Source: Massilia aquatica | Lineage (GTDB): Bacteria; Pseudomonadota; Gammaproteobacteria; Burkholderiales; Burkholderiaceae_D | DNA length: 57,487 bases | Direction of reading: 5' to 3' | Assembly: GCF_011682045.1 (NCBI RefSeq) | Contig: NZ_VVIW01000036.1 | Location: 1 to 57,487, forward strand | Part shown: piece by piece, positions 56,410-57,487 of the stretch | Layout: each line of letters opens with the position of its first letter | Numbering within the stretch: position 1 is the stretch's first letter | Program-made: the position numbers and the translations under genes | The notes under the pieces: model-generated | What the model saw: the letters and a program-made list of their open reading frames with translations, nothing else | Told to the model about the DNA's origin: nothing | Databases searched by the model: none

Positions 56410-56490
56410 ACTTGTTGCCGCTCTGATCCTACGAATCGTTCTGGACTTCTGGACCTTTTCTCGCTCAAGCTACCTCGTTGATGGATACTT

Positions 56491-56739
56491 ATGAAACTTG
56501 AAAATGCTGAATTTTTGACTAAAGTTTTTTTGCAAGTTAGCGCTGACTTAAATAGTGTTGTCTACGACGATCGGGCAGATAGCGGAGAACATGATCCTGA
56601 TTATCTTAAGCTAAGACGAGGCATTGGCGAAGTGCTCGGAGTCTTGTATTCAGAGGTCATGGTGAAGGTGTTTAAGGATTTCCCTGATCTGACGCCAGCA
56701 ATGCTGCGTGACGACTATGAAGATGACGAAAACGATTAA
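56491..56739 (+). CDS. Small acidic protein, unknown
   Basis: An 82-residue, mostly helical, strongly acidic cytoplasmic protein ending DDYEDDEND. It has no signal peptide. Codon use is AT-rich compared with the core genes. No family is recognised. There is no strong Shine-Dalgarno sequence before the ATG. Small acidic orphans in such regions can be immunity proteins, but no toxin partner is visible. Confidence 0.55.
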   Translation: MKLENAEFLTKVFLQVSADLNSVVYDDRADSGEHDPDYLKLRRGIGEVLGVLYSEVMVKVFKDFPDLTPAMLRDDYEDDEND

Positions 56740-56831
56740 CGCCGACCAGCGGGGTCACGAGCGGTACGGTTCAGATCCGATATTAGACAGGGACTAATGT
56801 TTAAGTAAATCGACCGCTTCAGTTCTTCTAT

Positions 56832-57107
56832 ATGCATGCTGCAGAGGGCCCGTGCCTACAATCGCACACGAACAGAATCGTAAAATCGGCTTTGTCATAT
56901 CTAAATGTTACAAGGATTGATTTGGCCGTCCCTCTCCTATTACTTCAGTCCGAGCCGGTAGATCTTTTGGTTCATCAGTTCACCGTTGAAGAACCTGGGA
57001 TATTCCAGCATCTGATGTGTTTTGATAAAGATGAGTGGATATCGATTGTTTTTAAAGAGTTTGAATTTTCTAAGCTAATTCCTGAAAAAGCAAGTTGCAA
57101 CGATTAA
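56832..57107 (+). CDS. Small ORF or gene remnant, unknown
   Basis: A 91-codon ORF in AT-rich DNA. The second half (VDLLVHQFTVEEPGIFQHL, then DEWISIVFKEFEFSKL) looks like folded protein, while the first 25 or so residues do not. It may be the 3' remnant of a longer gene, or start at a later codon. No ribosome-binding site or family is recognised. Confidence 0.35.
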   Translation: MHAAEGPCLQSHTNRIVKSALSYLNVTRIDLAVPLLLLQSEPVDLLVHQFTVEEPGIFQHLMCFDKDEWISIVFKEFEFSKLIPEKASCND

Positions 57108-57283
57108 AAGGGGTAGCGGGGCAGGGCGAGCGGGCCAGCACAGGAACCCGCGCTGACAGTTACGGCTTAGGGGCAGCAATCGGGCTGAGAGTCAAGGGAC
57201 ACGGGTCAGGTCTTGCAAACGGACACGGCTGGGCGTAGCTAAATTGGCCGTTTCCACGCTCTTTTTTATAAAAGAAGGTTTGC

Positions 57284-57330
57284 TTTGCGTGCAAGAAGGC
57301 CAATGAAAAAAGAGGAGACGGCTTGTGATG
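57284..57330 (+). repeat. 47-nt direct repeat, copy 2
   Basis: Second copy of the repeat at 56363-56409, 921 bp downstream in the same orientation and close to the IS-element end. The 318-bp gap from 57108 to 57425 contains this repeat, a GGGTCAGGTCTTGCAA-type motif at about 57203-57218 and the IS left end, but no convincing gene. Confidence 0.75.
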
Positions 57331-57365
57331 CTTTAAAATAGAGGGCAACAATCATGAGCATTGCT

Positions 57366-57487
57366 GTGGTCTAATTTGCTCGGACACCTCAATAGGTGGA
57401 AAATCCACCATCTGAGGAGTAATACATGGCAACAAGAAAGCGGAAGACATTCGATCCCAGCCTGAAGCTGGAAGTGGTTCGAATGAT
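57366..57487 (+). mobile_element. Left end of an IS3-family-like insertion sequence (cut by window)
   Basis: The sequence from about 57366 (TGTGGTCTAATTTGCTCGGA) leads into a GGTGGA-AAA-TCCACC hairpin (57395-57409), a GAGGAG ribosome-binding site and a transposase start. The exact terminal base cannot be fixed without the other end. Whether it is active cannot be told. Confidence 0.55.
57426..57487 (+). CDS. Transposase OrfA, N-terminal fragment (window edge)
   Basis: The first 20 codons of a protein starting MATRKRKTFDPSLKLEVVRM, which has the look of IS3-family OrfA proteins: a basic N-terminus and the first helix of the helix-turn-helix (FDPSLKLEVVRM). GAGGAGTAATAC precedes the ATG. The rest lies outside the window. 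Confidence 0.7.
   Translation, partial: MATRKRKTFDPSLKLEVVRM

Noticed and set aside
57160-57351. 63-codon minus-strand frame before the IS element
   Set aside because: It covers the direct repeat and a low-complexity Pro-rich stretch, with no start signal.

Overview
The window is high-GC, densely coded DNA from a betaproteobacterium. The hemH-grpE-dnaK-dnaJ order, the purM/hda/HAD/pcnB/folK cluster, recA-recX, a PEP-CTERM protein and the many Ala/Gly/Pro-rich proteins point to Oxalobacteraceae, of the Massilia/Duganella/Telluria kind. This taxonomic call is an inference from gene content; no search could be run.

Layout. (1) 1-5.8 kb: hemH, a tiny unlisted membrane-protein ORF, then grpE-dnaK-dnaJ. 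Near-consensus sigma-32 promoters precede both grpE and dnaK, and strong terminators follow dnaK and dnaJ. (2) 5.8-8.9 kb: a cytoplasmic beta carbonic anhydrase and a secreted alpha carbonic anhydrase around an unknown secreted protein, then a MazG-like pyrophosphohydrolase. (3) 8.9-23.6 kb: a putrescine/GABA catabolic region. It holds gabD, then (after a HAF-repeat PEP-CTERM protein) puuD, a gamma-glutamylputrescine synthetase, an aminotransferase, a PotFGHI-type polyamine ABC transporter, a porin-like protein, a puuC-type aldehyde dehydrogenase and a HAD hydrolase. Together these can import putrescine, glutamylate it, oxidise it to GABA and feed succinate to the TCA cycle; no PuuB oxidase is present. 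(4) 23.5-28.3 kb: a desaturase and membrane-protein pair divergent from a 7TM histidine kinase and NtrC-type regulator.

(5) 28.3-34.8 kb: housekeeping genes panB, folK, pcnB, a HAD phosphatase, hda and purM. (6) 34.9-44.0 kb: two paralogous penicillin-acylase/AHL-acylase-type lipoproteins flank a lower-GC island and a PPi-type phosphofructokinase. The island carries an intact Tai4-like T6SS immunity gene, a decayed second copy of it, a DUF3828 protein and an unknown ORF. (7) 44.2-48.7 kb: tandem paralogous S9 peptidases and a small YjbR-like protein. (8) 48.9-53.5 kb: a tightly overlapping operon encoding a two-component system, a DUF4212 subunit and a sodium:solute symporter. (9) 53.5-55.2 kb: recA, with a LexA box over its promoter, and recX. 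(10) 55.2-57.5 kb: AT-richer accessory DNA with a REP-like inverted repeat, three small orphan ORFs, a 47-nt direct repeat and the left end of an IS3-family element cut by the window edge.

The most interesting signals are the decayed-plus-intact Tai4 immunity island, a short stretch of foreign-looking codon usage inside the aminotransferase gene across its PLP lysine, the two sigma-32 promoters, the acylase and S9 peptidase paralog pairs, and the direct-repeat/orphan-gene block next to the IS element. I did not find a clearly new multi-gene system.
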